64,000 nucleotides of DNA from Deltaproteobacteria bacterium. Its GTDB lineage: Bacteria > Desulfobacterota > Binatia > UBA9968. The number at the start of each line of letters is the position of its first letter. The stretch's first letter is position 1. The DNA lies in contig VGTH01000013.1 of assembly GCA_016874755.1 (NCBI GenBank), positions 53,233 to 117,232 on the forward strand, given 5' to 3'. Positions 44,273 to 53,280 of this stretch are shown here, in pieces. Both the position numbers and the translations under genes were made by a program. Below the pieces are notes generated by a model. The model was given only the letters and a program-made list of their open reading frames with translations, ran no database searches and was not told the origin of the DNA.

Positions 44273-45433
44273 CTAGGCTGCACGCACGACACTACCTGCC
44301 GTGGTCGCTACCCGTGCGGCCGCCGCGGCATCGCGCAGAATACCTTTCGGATCCTCGCCGCGCTGCACAGATTGAACCGCCTTGCGCAGCATCGACCGAA
44401 ACATCACCACGCCTCTGTCCGACGAAACCAGATGTTCCAGGCCGTGCAGCGCGATCGGCCCCTGCCCTTCCACCGCCTCTTTGTCGTCAGGGTGGCGCTG
44501 CGTGTACTCATAGCTCACATTCTTGCGGCCGGCCGGGCTTAGCTGTTCGCGGCCGGCAGTTTGGTTGTATCCGCTATCGGGAATCCAACGAATGCTCGCG
44601 CCCAGCTGGTGCTCATCGTCAACGGGCACGCACCAGGTGACCGCCTGCACGCGCTCGGTCTTGGGCTCGTCGGTATAGACCAGGTGGATGTTGAGCGGCA
44701 TGATCATCTCCCAAATCAGTTCCCACCATTGGCCGGTTTCCAACTTGCGGTTGAGCACGAAGCGCATGCCCATTGAAGTTTCCTCATATTTTAATTCGTC
44801 GGGTGGAATGCCATAAGCGCGCGAGGGAAATTGCGGCGCGCTATGCAGGGTGTGCAGCCAGAACGTATGCAGCGCATCCATCAAATTTTCTTCCGCTTGC
44901 AGCCAGTTGCAATTCACCGGACCGCCGATGCGCGGCCCCATGCGCGCGGTGAGCCTGCCGCCTTGGTTTTGCCAAACATCGTAGATGGGAAACTCGGGCA
45001 TCTTGTCGAGCGGTCCCATATAGGCGAAGACAAGCCCGCCGTGCTCACGCACCGGATAGGCGGGATGTTGTATCTGTTTGAGAAACGGGTTGTGCGCCGG
45101 CTCAAGCGGCATCTCCAGCACGTTGCCTTCAACATCGTAGAGCCAACCGTGGTAGCAGCAGCGCAGACCGCGTTCTTCGACGCGGCCGTATTCGAGCGAC
45201 GCACCGCGATGGCTGCAGCGAAAAAACAACAAACCGGCGCGCCCTTGACCGTCGCGAAAGGCGATCAAATCTTCGCCGAGGAGGCGCACCATTTTCGGCA
45301 GCTCCTGCAAATCACTGGAGAGGCACGCTGGCTGCCAATAGCGGCGCATCAACTCACCGCAGGGCGTGCCCGGACCGACACGCGTCAGCTCGGCAGCCGG
45401 TTCAGGAACTTTCAATCCGTAGGCGCTTTTCAT
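44273..45433 (-). CDS. Rieske non-haem iron oxygenase, alpha subunit
   Basis: 386 residues. The N-terminal Rieske [2Fe-2S] motif is FRCSHRGASLEYGRV with the second pair in LRCCYHGWLYDVEG (Cys-x-His, 17 residues, Cys-x2-His). The catalytic domain carries the mononuclear-iron motif region EENLMDALHTFWLHTLHS. The family demethylates or hydroxylates aromatic compounds (VanA- or phthalate dioxygenase-like). It needs a reductase, which is not found in the neighbourhood. The gene stands alone, opposite in strand to the lipoprotein and dienelactone hydrolase genes. Confidence 0.92.
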   Translation of the reverse strand: MKSAYGLKVPEPAAELTRVGPGTPCGELMRRYWQPACLSSDLQELPKMVRLLGEDLIAFRDGQGRAGLLFFRCSHRGASLEYGRVEERGLRCCYHGWLYDVEGNVLEMPLEPAHNPFLKQIQHPAYPVREHGGLVFAYMGPLDKMPEFPIYDVWQNQGGRLTARMGPRIGGPVNCNWLQAEENLMDALHTFWLHTLHSAPQFPSRAYGIPPDELKYEETSMGMRFVLNRKLETGQWWELIWEMIMPLNIHLVYTDEPKTERVQAVTWCVPVDDEHQLGASIRWIPDSGYNQTAGREQLSPAGRKNVSYEYTQRHPDDKEAVEGQGPIALHGLEHLVSSDRGVVMFRSMLRKAVQSVQRGEDPKGILRDAAAAARVATTAGSVVRAA

Positions 45434-45571
45434 CGCTTGGGCCCTCCGTTGTTCAAGCGCTCGATCCTATGCCGATGGGCTAACGGCCTGTCAAGCGAAT
45501 TTAACAAACCTCGTTGACTTGATACGCCGCAATACACTAAAAAACTTTTACCAATCTAACGGAGGTATACC

Positions 45572-46240
45572 ATGGGACAGATGGTCACGTTCAAACGGCC
45601 GGATGGCAGCGACACCAACGGCTACCTGACAACGCCAGCGGGCAATCCTAACGCGCCCGCGGTCGTGGTTATTCAAGAGTGGTGGGGGCTCAACGATCAG
45701 ATCAAAAGCGTCGGCGACCGCTTCGCCGCGCTCGGCTACCGTACCTTGGTGCCCGACTTGTACAAAGGCAAAGTCGCGCTCGACGTAGCGGAAGCGAAGC
45801 ACATGATGACCAATCTAAACTTCGGCGATGCCGCGACCCAGGACGTGCGCGGCGCCGTGCAATATTTGAAACAGTCAGGCGGCAAAGTCGGCGTGGTCGG
45901 CTTCTGCATGGGCGGCGCGCTTACCGTGCTGTCAGCCATGTATGTGAAAGAAGCCAACGCCTGTTCATCGTGGTACGGCTTTCCGCCGGAACAAGCCGGC
46001 GACGTCAAAACCATCACCACGCCGCTGCAGCTCCACTTGGCGGAAAAAGATCAGTCATTTACGCCGGAAGCGGGGCGCGCGCTCGAAGGCAAGCTACGCG
46101 AAGGTAAGGTGCCCTTTGAGTCCCATTGGTACGACGCCGGCCACGCCTTCTTCAACGAAAAAGGCCCCAACTACAACGCCGATTGCTCCAAGTCAGCCTG
46201 GGAGCGCACCACCGAATTTTTCGCGAAGAATCTAAAGTAA
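45572..46240 (+). CDS. dienelactone hydrolase family protein
   Basis: 222 residues, an alpha/beta hydrolase with a Cys nucleophile in VGFCMGGALTVLSA, an acidic residue in LHLAEKDQSFTPEAG and a His in WYDAGHAFFNEKGP. Dienelactone hydrolases open 4-carboxymethylenebutenolide in aromatic degradation by ring cleavage. It is divergent from a Rieske oxygenase gene, which is consistent with aromatic catabolism, although the family also hydrolyses other esters. CGGAGG lies about 6 bases before ATG. Confidence 0.92.
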   Translation: MGQMVTFKRPDGSDTNGYLTTPAGNPNAPAVVVIQEWWGLNDQIKSVGDRFAALGYRTLVPDLYKGKVALDVAEAKHMMTNLNFGDAATQDVRGAVQYLKQSGGKVGVVGFCMGGALTVLSAMYVKEANACSSWYGFPPEQAGDVKTITTPLQLHLAEKDQSFTPEAGRALEGKLREGKVPFESHWYDAGHAFFNEKGPNYNADCSKSAWERTTEFFAKNLK

Positions 46241-46302
46241 GTTCGCAGCCCGACTGAACGAAGGGCGGGAACTCTTTCCCGCCCTTTTACTCTGTCAGAA
46301 TC

Positions 46303-47589
46303 CTATCGCCGCCGATTAGTAGTCGAGGCAGCGGCCATCGCCACCGGCTTGGCTTCTTTAGGTCGGAGCAGCGCGACAAGGGTATCACGCTCTTCTTGGA
46401 ATCGCTTTAAGTCCTTGCGCGTCAGCACGGGAGTGGGAATGTCAAAGGCGAGAGAATCGATGCGCTCGTCGTTACGTGAGAATTCGAAATGCAAGTGCGG
46501 CCCCGTGGCGTATCCGGTTTGACCGACGTAGCCAATCACTTCGCCGGCTTCGACCTTGGTACCCTCGGCAATATGATCCGACGCCAATGACAAATGCGCG
46601 TACGCCGACGCGTAGCCGCCGCCGTGCTTGATGCGCACCAGGTTGCCATAGCTGCCCTGCGATCCGACGTACTCGACCACACCGGGACCGATGGCGTGCA
46701 CCGCAGTTCCCTCCACCGCAACGTAATCGATCGCTTCATGCGGCCGCTCAACGCCGGTCAATGGATCCGGCCGCGCGAGGTCAAAGGTGGAAGAAATTCG
46801 TTCGTATTTCACCGGGGAGTCTAGGAACGCGCGGCGTAAGGACACTCCGCGCGAATCATAGTAGCCGCCGCTGCCCAACAAATCGCGAAAATAAAAGGCC
46901 GTCATCGGCCGCCGGCCCACGACTAACGCCGCTGCGATAATGCGCCCGCTGACGCGCCTGCCGTCTTCATAGATCCGCTCTTCAAAAGTCACCGCAAATT
47001 CGTCGCCGCGCCGGCTCTGGGTGAGCAGATCGGCATCGCGCTCGAAAATTTCGACTAGCTGCAAAATCAACTCCTCCGGCAAACCCGCGGTTCTGACGCT
47101 ACCCGCGAAGTCCCGCACCACTCTGCCGCGCACGGTGCGGCTCGCCTCAATCTCCTCGATGCGCCGCCGTTCGATGTGCCAACCGTCAGCGATCGCGGTG
47201 GCCAGCACGGCGTGCTCCTGTGAAAAAAATTCCAGTGCCCGAACGCGCCTCTCGGCGCCGCCGACCACGAGATCGAATCGTTGAACCGCTGGAGCATCCT
47301 TGAAGTTCACCGCCCACCAAATTTTCCCGATCAACTGCTGCGCCAATGAAAGCTCAACCCCGTGGCGCTGCAGCACAGCCATCAAGCCTTCGCTGCGATC
47401 GACCTTGATGGCAATGCGCTGCTCACTCGTGCGTGCGAGATTGGCGACGGAAATGTCCTCCGGCAGCAAATTCGCTGGCACGGTGAAACACAATAGCGAA
47501 AGACAACTTAAGCTAAGCAGGAGCAGCGCTCTATAGGAAATGCCCTCGGGCTTCGAGCGCGGCTGGCGCGTAGGTTTTCCCGGATTCAT
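46303..47589 (-). CDS. M23-family zinc metallopeptidase (OapA/LysM-like N-terminus)
   Basis: About 428 residues. An N-terminal membrane segment (YRALLLLSLSCLSLLCFTVP) precedes an OapA-like LysM region (GLMAVLQRHGVELSLAQQLI) and an extended middle. The C-terminal M23 domain has metal ligands in HEAIDYVAVEGTAVHAIGPG (His-x3-Asp) and TGPHLHFEF (His-x-His). It cleaves peptidoglycan cross-links, or acts as an activator if degenerate; the ligands look intact. ATG at 47589 is favoured over an upstream GTG at 47610. Confidence 0.9.
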   Translation of the reverse strand: MNPGKPTRQPRSKPEGISYRALLLLSLSCLSLLCFTVPANLLPEDISVANLARTSEQRIAIKVDRSEGLMAVLQRHGVELSLAQQLIGKIWWAVNFKDAPAVQRFDLVVGGAERRVRALEFFSQEHAVLATAIADGWHIERRRIEEIEASRTVRGRVVRDFAGSVRTAGLPEELILQLVEIFERDADLLTQSRRGDEFAVTFEERIYEDGRRVSGRIIAAALVVGRRPMTAFYFRDLLGSGGYYDSRGVSLRRAFLDSPVKYERISSTFDLARPDPLTGVERPHEAIDYVAVEGTAVHAIGPGVVEYVGSQGSYGNLVRIKHGGGYASAYAHLSLASDHIAEGTKVEAGEVIGYVGQTGYATGPHLHFEFSRNDERIDSLAFDIPTPVLTRKDLKRFQEERDTLVALLRPKEAKPVAMAAASTTNRRR

Positions 47590-47778
47590 GGCGGACACCG
47601 ACGGACTCACGGTTTTTACAAGACCCGGCCTGTAAGGTCAACCGATTTTGCAAAAAAACTGACCGGCGTTTATTCGCGTCCCGGAGTCGTCACTTGCCGT
47701 TTTGGCATTTTTCTTGACAGCCGATCCCCCCTGCACTAACGTCGAGCCCAAAGACGGCTATCAAGGAGGGAATCGCGC

Positions 47779-48864
47779 ATGGACAAACGCTTTGCGGTCA
47801 TCGATGCTGACGCTCACGTGATTGAGACCGAGCACACCTGGGACTACCTCGACGAATCCGAGCGCAAGTACCGGCCCAAATTATTTTCCACTCCCGAAGA
47901 CGCCACCCGGCAATACTGGGTGATCGACGATAAAATCGCCGGCTTTCGCTTTCCGACTTTGAACGAGCGCGAGCTCCATGCCTTGGCCGAGCGCGCTGGG
48001 CGCAATTTCGAAACGCCGCAGGCGGCGCGCCAACTCGACGACGTCGAGCTCCGCCTCAAGCATATGGACGAGCTGGGTATCGACATTCAGGTGCTGCACA
48101 ACACTTTCTGGATCGAGCAGATCACGACCCGGCCCAAGGTGGAAGTCGCGCTGTGCCGCAGTTGGAACCGCTGGCTTGCCGATATCTGGAGAAAAAGCCA
48201 TGGCCGGCTCTTTTACTCTGCTGTGGTGCCGGTGATGGATATCGACGCGGCGGTGGAAGAAGTCAAATTCGCCAAAGACAATGGCGGCGTCGCCGTCTGC
48301 ATGCGGCCGTTGGAAGGCGAGCGGCACTTGTCCGATCCAAGCTTCTACCCGATTTACCAAACCGCGAGCGATCTCGATCTCTCCATCGCCGTGCACATCG
48401 CTAACGGCAACCCGGAGAACGCCGATCTTTATCGCCTGGCGCCGGCGGGCCGCTTCGCGCAGTTCCGTGTGCCCACAGTGACGGCATGCTTCGATGTCAT
48501 CATGAGCCACATGCATGAAACTTTTCCCAAACTCCGCTGGGGCTTCATCGAGGCGTCATCGCAGTGGGTGCCCTGGCTGGCCCGCGAAGCGGCCATCCGC
48601 TATAAAGTTCAAGGCCGGAGTTTTCCGAAAAATGTTTTCGAAGAGCACAATATTTTCGTTACCTGCCAAACCAACGACGACGTGCCCTATGTGATCACCT
48701 ATGCCGGCGAGAATCGCCTGGTGATCGGCACCGACTACGGCCACACCGATCCATCCAGCGCAGTGACGGCGTTGAATGAATTTCAGCGCATGGAAGGCGT
48801 CGACGCGAAGATCAAAGAAAAGATTCTCTGCGACAACGCCAAAACGTTGTACGCATTGAATTAG
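47779..48864 (+). CDS. ACMSD-like amidohydrolase (Amidohydro_2)
   Basis: 361 residues. The first metal motif is VIDADAHVIETEHTWDYL, with later FPKLRWGFIEASSQWVPW and VIGTDYGHTDPSSAVTALNE carrying a catalytic Asp and His. The helix-rich insert near FETPQAARQLDDVELRLK resembles other members here. Family members are hydrolases or decarboxylases of aromatic acids. AAGGAGGG is 8-9 bases before ATG. Convergent with a binding-protein gene across a perfect inverted repeat. Confidence 0.9.
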   Translation: MDKRFAVIDADAHVIETEHTWDYLDESERKYRPKLFSTPEDATRQYWVIDDKIAGFRFPTLNERELHALAERAGRNFETPQAARQLDDVELRLKHMDELGIDIQVLHNTFWIEQITTRPKVEVALCRSWNRWLADIWRKSHGRLFYSAVVPVMDIDAAVEEVKFAKDNGGVAVCMRPLEGERHLSDPSFYPIYQTASDLDLSIAVHIANGNPENADLYRLAPAGRFAQFRVPTVTACFDVIMSHMHETFPKLRWGFIEASSQWVPWLAREAAIRYKVQGRSFPKNVFEEHNIFVTCQTNDDVPYVITYAGENRLVIGTDYGHTDPSSAVTALNEFQRMEGVDAKIKEKILCDNAKTLYALN

Positions 48865-48876
48865 GATTTAAGAACA

Positions 48877-48946
48877 CCTCGCGCAAAGGCGCAAAGGCCG
48901 CAAAGAAAATAATTATCCTTGGCGTCCTTTGCGCCTTTGCGCGAGG
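48877..48946. terminator. perfect 21-bp inverted repeat, likely bidirectional terminator
   Basis: The arms at 48877-48897 and 48926-48946 are exact reverse complements of one another (21 bases), starting CCTCGCGCAAAGGCGC and ending GCGAGG, separated by 28 AT-richer bases. It lies between a rightward and a leftward gene, each ending within 16 bases of an arm. The RNA hairpin would be very stable in both directions. The arms carry the CCTTTGCGCCTTTGCGCG phrase found in many intergenic spacers. Confidence 0.7.
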
Positions 48947-48961
48947 CATTCCGAATATTCT

Positions 48962-49948
48962 TCACCTCAACCTGTCGAAGAACTTTTCCTTCTCCAGCTC
49001 ACGTAGCAAGCTCAAGTCGATAAAGTTCTCCGGTTTGGCATTGGCCGCCTGGGGCATTTTGCTGTACTCGTCCAGCACCGCTCTGACTTCGTCGAGCGTC
49101 GGATAGGGCTTGGGCTGAAAAAAGCGCGCGGCATATTGATAGCCCTCTTCGAGCACGTCGGCGTCGCTGATGCGCATGTATTTCCTGAGCACGTTGATCG
49201 CCGTGGCCTTCTGACTGCGAATCGCATGGATGCCCTCGATCTCACCGCGAATAAAGTTAAGCGCCGTGGCGCGGTTGCGCGCGATGAACGATTTGGTCGA
49301 GGCAATCGCGACGGCGGGATATTTGTAATCGAGGCTTTCAAAATCTGACAACTCTTTGAAGCCGGTTTTCTTAGCGACCGTCAGCGCCGGTGGTGAGATC
49401 GAGCCCCCGGAGATGGCTCCGGCTTTCATCGCCGTTACCAGCTCCGGAATCCCGCCGATCTGCACGATGGTGACGTCTTTCGCCGGATCGAGGCCAAGCT
49501 TGCGCAGATAACGGCGAATCACCAGATCGCTCAGCGCGCCGAAGCGGCTGACGCCCAGCCGCTTGCCGCGCAGATCGTCGGCCGTCTTGATATCGGGCGT
49601 GACCACCAGGCTCTGCGGAATAAGCGGCACGAGGGTCAATAAATTAACCGTGTCCGCACCCTGCAGCGCGGCTTGGATCGTGCCGTTGCCGCCAAGCTGG
49701 ATCATCGGCGTCTCACCCGCGATCAGCGCCGCGGTGATCGTCGCGGCGCTGCGGATGAGAACCAAATCGACATCAAGGCCATATTTTTTGAAGTGCCCGC
49801 CTTCATAGGCCATCCACGTCGCCAGCGACCAGGAGCTTTCCGCGGAGTAGGCGGCGCGCAGCTTGCTAAGCTGCGCCGACGAATTGCCGCAGAATAGCAG
49901 AGAAACCAGCAAGATTGACAGCGAAAAACACCCACGGATACGTAGCAT
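48962..49948 (-). CDS. ABC transporter substrate-binding protein, NMT1/SsuA-like
   Basis: 328 residues with a signal peptide (CFSLSILLVSLLFCGNSSA). The mature part has LSKLRAAYSAESSWSLATWM, then GHFKKYGLDVDLVLIRS, the hinge DDLRGKRLGVSRFGALSDLV and IDLSLLRELEKEKFFD at the end. It is the last of a minus-strand array of similar genes. No ABC ATPase or permease is adjacent. The ligand may differ from those of its paralogues, because their clefts differ in sequence; the exact ligand is unknown. Confidence 0.9.
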   Translation of the reverse strand: MLRIRGCFSLSILLVSLLFCGNSSAQLSKLRAAYSAESSWSLATWMAYEGGHFKKYGLDVDLVLIRSAATITAALIAGETPMIQLGGNGTIQAALQGADTVNLLTLVPLIPQSLVVTPDIKTADDLRGKRLGVSRFGALSDLVIRRYLRKLGLDPAKDVTIVQIGGIPELVTAMKAGAISGGSISPPALTVAKKTGFKELSDFESLDYKYPAVAIASTKSFIARNRATALNFIRGEIEGIHAIRSQKATAINVLRKYMRISDADVLEEGYQYAARFFQPKPYPTLDEVRAVLDEYSKMPQAANAKPENFIDLSLLRELEKEKFFDRLR

Positions 49949-50023
49949 CTTCCCTCCGAAAGCTTAAAACTGTTTTAGGGTTTCTGTCTTCCGACCCTGA
50001 ACTTTGAACCTGGAACTTTGAAC

Positions 50024-50040
50024 GGCGAGCGCAGCTCGCC
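50024..50040. terminator. GGCGAGC-GCA-GCTCGCC hairpin after an OCD-family gene
   Basis: A 7-bp perfect stem with a 3-base loop touches the last base of the dehydrogenase gene on its 3' side. Next to it is a tandem GAACTTTGAAC/GAACTTTGAAC phrase at 49999-50023. Plausible transcription end or attenuation site. Confidence 0.5.
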
Positions 50041-51104
50041 TAATACCCCTCTCCCCACCTAATCTCCACCCCAAGTTTCTTCTCCCGGGCGCGCGTGAGA
50101 ATCAAATCGGCAATCGCCAACTCGGCAATGCCCTGGCCGCCGTTATTTTTAAATACGGTAATGTCCGTCGCGTTCGATCGCCCCTTCCTTTGCGCGCCGA
50201 CGATTTCGCGGAGCTCAGCCACATCCTCCCATTTCAATAGACCTGCCTGCACTTGATCGTAAATATCGCCCTGCTGGTCTTGGACTGCCAACTCACGCGA
50301 TGCGATGCCGATAACCGCGGCATGTTTTAGCGTCGCGTCGTCGAGCTCGCGCCGTTTTTGCGCGATCACCCCAGCCTGGACCATGCCCACGTTGCTGCCG
50401 ACGATCGAAGTCACATGGACGCCCTCGGGAAGTGATACTCCGTCAAACGCCGGCACATTCGTGTTGGTGGCGGCCACGACTATGTCGGCGCGCGGCATGG
50501 CTTCGTTGACGGCATTGACCGCTACGATATCGAGCTTTAGCGCTTCAGCCATTTCATTGGCGAACTTCTCGCGGTTCGCTTTCGTCGGACTGAACACATA
50601 AACGCGACGCAACCTGCGAATGGCCCGTATCGCCAGCAAATGATTGCGCGCTTGCTTGCCAGAACCAAGCAGCAGCAATTCGCTCGAATCCGGGCGGCTC
50701 ATCCACTTCGTCCCCACGGCGCTGATCGCACAGGTCATGAGATCCGAAGTCCTCAGCGCCACCCCTTCTTGGGTCAATCCGCGCTGGGTCGAGGAAAGGA
50801 TCATTGCCACGGGGGCCGCGGTCTTGGTATCGAACAGCACGTCGACGAGTGGACTGCGCGATGGATAGGTCTGGACGCCGCCATTGACGGCGAGAATCTC
50901 GCTCTGAATACGCAAGCCGATGGTCTGCCGCGAGGGCAGCGCCGCCGGCATGGTATTTAACCGTGCGTCGCCGAAATGGAGCCGACGCCGCGTCAAATTG
51001 ATTGCAGCATGCTTGCCCCAGTCGGCAAACGCTTTTTCCACCGCGCCGACGGCTTCGGCCATCGACAGCAGCCCTTCAACTTCTTCGGGGCGGAGAATCA
51101 GCAT
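50040..51104 (-). CDS. ornithine cyclodeaminase/mu-crystallin family protein, copy 1
   Basis: 354 residues with an NAD(P) Rossmann domain (LLLLGSGKQARNHLLAIRAI, then VYVFSPTKANREKFANEMAE) and the flanking dimerisation region of the OCD/mu-crystallin/ketimine reductase family. Members convert ornithine to proline with ammonia release, or reduce cyclic imines. The C-terminal EIRWGEGY tail differs from the three other copies in the window, which end LPSEWF-like. It starts 7 bases after the downstream-facing stop of a binding-protein gene, indicating cotranscription with it. Substrate unknown. Confidence 0.88.
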   Translation of the reverse strand: MLILRPEEVEGLLSMAEAVGAVEKAFADWGKHAAINLTRRRLHFGDARLNTMPAALPSRQTIGLRIQSEILAVNGGVQTYPSRSPLVDVLFDTKTAAPVAMILSSTQRGLTQEGVALRTSDLMTCAISAVGTKWMSRPDSSELLLLGSGKQARNHLLAIRAIRRLRRVYVFSPTKANREKFANEMAEALKLDIVAVNAVNEAMPRADIVVAATNTNVPAFDGVSLPEGVHVTSIVGSNVGMVQAGVIAQKRRELDDATLKHAAVIGIASRELAVQDQQGDIYDQVQAGLLKWEDVAELREIVGAQRKGRSNATDITVFKNNGGQGIAELAIADLILTRAREKKLGVEIRWGEGY

Positions 51105-51111
51105 CGGTCGC

Positions 51112-52116
51112 CTAACGATAAAGCTGTTTCAGAACTCCGTCGCGTTCCAAGCCGCGCAGGATAGTGTCGTCATAAAAGTCTTCCGCGCGAATGCTCTTGA
51201 CCCTCGGGTCGCTGCCAAGGCTCTCCAACCCCATGCGCATGCCATTCGCTGTTGGGTAGGGCATTTTGGGCAGTCTCTGGGCAGCGTATCGATAGGACTC
51301 GTCAACTATCGCGGCATCGTGAATACGCAAACGCTGCGCGATTACTTGTTTGGTAAAGGGCTCGTCGCTTTTGAAGCGGCCGATCGCCTGCACATAGGCT
51401 GCCAAGAAACGCCGAACCAGATCCGCCTGACTCAGCAAAGTCCGCTCGGTGACCACGATGCTCGACCCGGGGTACTCAAAACTTGCGTCCGATGCAATGT
51501 CAGCGATTTCTCTGAACCCTGCCCGCTTTGCCAGAGAAATCGTCGGATAGGAAATGATGCTGGCCTGTACGGTTCCAGCTTGCAAACCCGCAAAGCTCGC
51601 AATCGCATCTCCCAATTGCAGGATCGCCACGTCTTTGTCCGGCACCAAGCCGTGCTTACGCAACAGATAGCGGATACCGAAATCGGTATTGCTACCGTAA
51701 CGTGAAACGCCGATGCGCTTGCCCTTCAGATCGGCCATGGTTCGGATATCTTTGTGCGCCATCACCGACAGGGCCAACGTATTGAAGCTGACGGCGACGA
51801 TCTTGATGTCGGCGCCGGCCAAGCGCGCACTGAGTGGCGCCGCCCCACCCACCTGAGCAATCTTGATATCGCCGGCGAGGAGCGCCTGGATCATCTTCGA
51901 ACCCGCGCCGACGAAAACCAGCTCGACGTCAAGGCCCTGTTGCTGAAAGTAGCCGCCATCTTTGGCAACCCAGACCACCGCTTGATTTCCAGACGGAGAG
52001 CTCCAACCGGTGACGACTTTCTGCAACGACTGACTCGACGCCGATCCCGCGCACAACAATAGGATCGCGACGACTCCCAACAATTCGGATGCGTACTTAC
52101 GACACAAATGGTTCAT
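51112..52116 (-). CDS. ABC transporter substrate-binding protein, NMT1/SsuA-like
   Basis: 334 residues with a signal peptide (LLGVVAILLLCAGSASSQ). The mature fold shows VVTGWSSPSGNQAVVWVAK, GGYFQQQGLDVELVFVG, and the hinge DLKGKRIGVSRYGSNTDFGI. Its ATG overlaps the stop of the upstream paralogue (ATGA), so the two are translated together. An orphan relative of ABC importers with no permease near. The later WQ-to-YR tail resembles its neighbours. Confidence 0.9.
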   Translation of the reverse strand: MNHLCRKYASELLGVVAILLLCAGSASSQSLQKVVTGWSSPSGNQAVVWVAKDGGYFQQQGLDVELVFVGAGSKMIQALLAGDIKIAQVGGAAPLSARLAGADIKIVAVSFNTLALSVMAHKDIRTMADLKGKRIGVSRYGSNTDFGIRYLLRKHGLVPDKDVAILQLGDAIASFAGLQAGTVQASIISYPTISLAKRAGFREIADIASDASFEYPGSSIVVTERTLLSQADLVRRFLAAYVQAIGRFKSDEPFTKQVIAQRLRIHDAAIVDESYRYAAQRLPKMPYPTANGMRMGLESLGSDPRVKSIRAEDFYDDTILRGLERDGVLKQLYR

Positions 52117-53111
52117 TGCTTATACAGCTTTTCGATGAAGCCTTCCTTTTGCAGCTGCAAGACCAGGCTTTCATCCACCACGTCCTCGAATTTCAAACTA
52201 AACCCCGGTCGCCGCAAGAGCGCTTCTTTGATCTGTATCTCCATGCCTTCGCGGGTCATCAGCGGCACACGCTCATAGATCGGCTCGTTGCCGACGTAGG
52301 AGCCTTCCAGAAAACCTTCATCAGTCTGTTTGGCGTACTTGGCCAACAACCGCTTGCTTTCCTCTTTGCGCGTCTTGAAAAAATGGGTGCCTTCGATCAG
52401 CGCCATCAGGATGCGCCTGACGGTCTCGCGGTTGCTCACCAGGTAGCTCTTAGTCGTGGTCAAACAAGCGTACGGAAACGGCAGGCTTTTTGGCAATTGG
52501 GCGGTGGTGATGATGACGCGGTGGGGAATGCCCTTTGCGAGATGGATCACACCTGGGGGCGAAGGAAAGCCCGCAATGCGCCCGCCGCGAAACGCGGCCA
52601 CACGCTCGGCGCCGCTGCCGCTCTGCACCATCGCCACATCCTTGTCCGGCTCCAACCCCAATCCCCTGAGCAGCACCCGCGCTGCCACGTCAGACGCGCT
52701 ACCGATGCGCGCGATACCGATCGCCTTGCCTTTCAAGTCTACCGGTAACTTGATCGATTCTTGGACGACCAATTCATAGGGCAGCGTGTTGATAAAGCTC
52801 GCCACCGACACCAGGTTGGCCCCCGCCACCGCCGCGGCAGCGATGGCGCCGCCGGAGCCGTTACCGGCCCGCACTGAACCGCCGATCAGCGCATTCATCA
52901 CCGTGCTCGAGCTCGGAATGTAAATCGACTCCACGTCGACGCCGTATTTCTGAAACATCTTGCGATCGTGGGCGATATACCAGTTGGCATTGGGCGCCTC
53001 CACCGAGCTGTAAGAAATAACCACGCGCTCCTGGGCGTACGCTCGAAAACCCACGAAGGCGAGCGTCACAAGCAAGAACCGCAACCAGCCGAGACGCATC
53101 TTCATCGCCAC
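52113..53111 (-). CDS. ABC transporter substrate-binding protein, NMT1/SsuA-like
   Basis: 332 residues with a signal peptide (RFLLVTLAFVGFRAYAQ). It has ISYSSVEAPNANWYIAHDRK, then VDVESIYIPSSSTVMNALIG, and the hinge VDLKGKAIGIARIGSASDVA. A late FEDVVDESLVLQLQKEGF matches the family end. It is immediately upstream of another paralogue with a 4-base overlap. No transporter genes nearby. Confidence 0.9.
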   Translation of the reverse strand: MAMKMRLGWLRFLLVTLAFVGFRAYAQERVVISYSSVEAPNANWYIAHDRKMFQKYGVDVESIYIPSSSTVMNALIGGSVRAGNGSGGAIAAAAVAGANLVSVASFINTLPYELVVQESIKLPVDLKGKAIGIARIGSASDVAARVLLRGLGLEPDKDVAMVQSGSGAERVAAFRGGRIAGFPSPPGVIHLAKGIPHRVIITTAQLPKSLPFPYACLTTTKSYLVSNRETVRRILMALIEGTHFFKTRKEESKRLLAKYAKQTDEGFLEGSYVGNEPIYERVPLMTREGMEIQIKEALLRRPGFSLKFEDVVDESLVLQLQKEGFIEKLYKQ

Positions 53112-53146
53112 CTCCAGACAAGTCGGTTAAAATCTTACTCTCAAAT

Positions 53147-53252
53147 TTCTCGCCAAGGCGCAAAGCCACCGAGTTGGAAAATTACGTTTTCGAGTTCTCA
53201 ACATACGCTCATTTTTCCGAGCTTAGCGCCCTCTGCGCTTTTGCGGGAGAAC
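53147..53252. repeat. imperfect inverted repeat with 'GGCGCAAAG' phrase
   Basis: TTCTCGCCAAGGCGCAAAG on the left and CTGCGCTTTTGCGGGAGAA on the right (imperfect complements) enclose about 65 bases. Same wording as 48877-48946. Between two minus-strand genes; no other feature seen. Confidence 0.55.
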
Positions 53253-53280
53253 GGCCGAAACTCGATTCCGGCGCGTCGGT

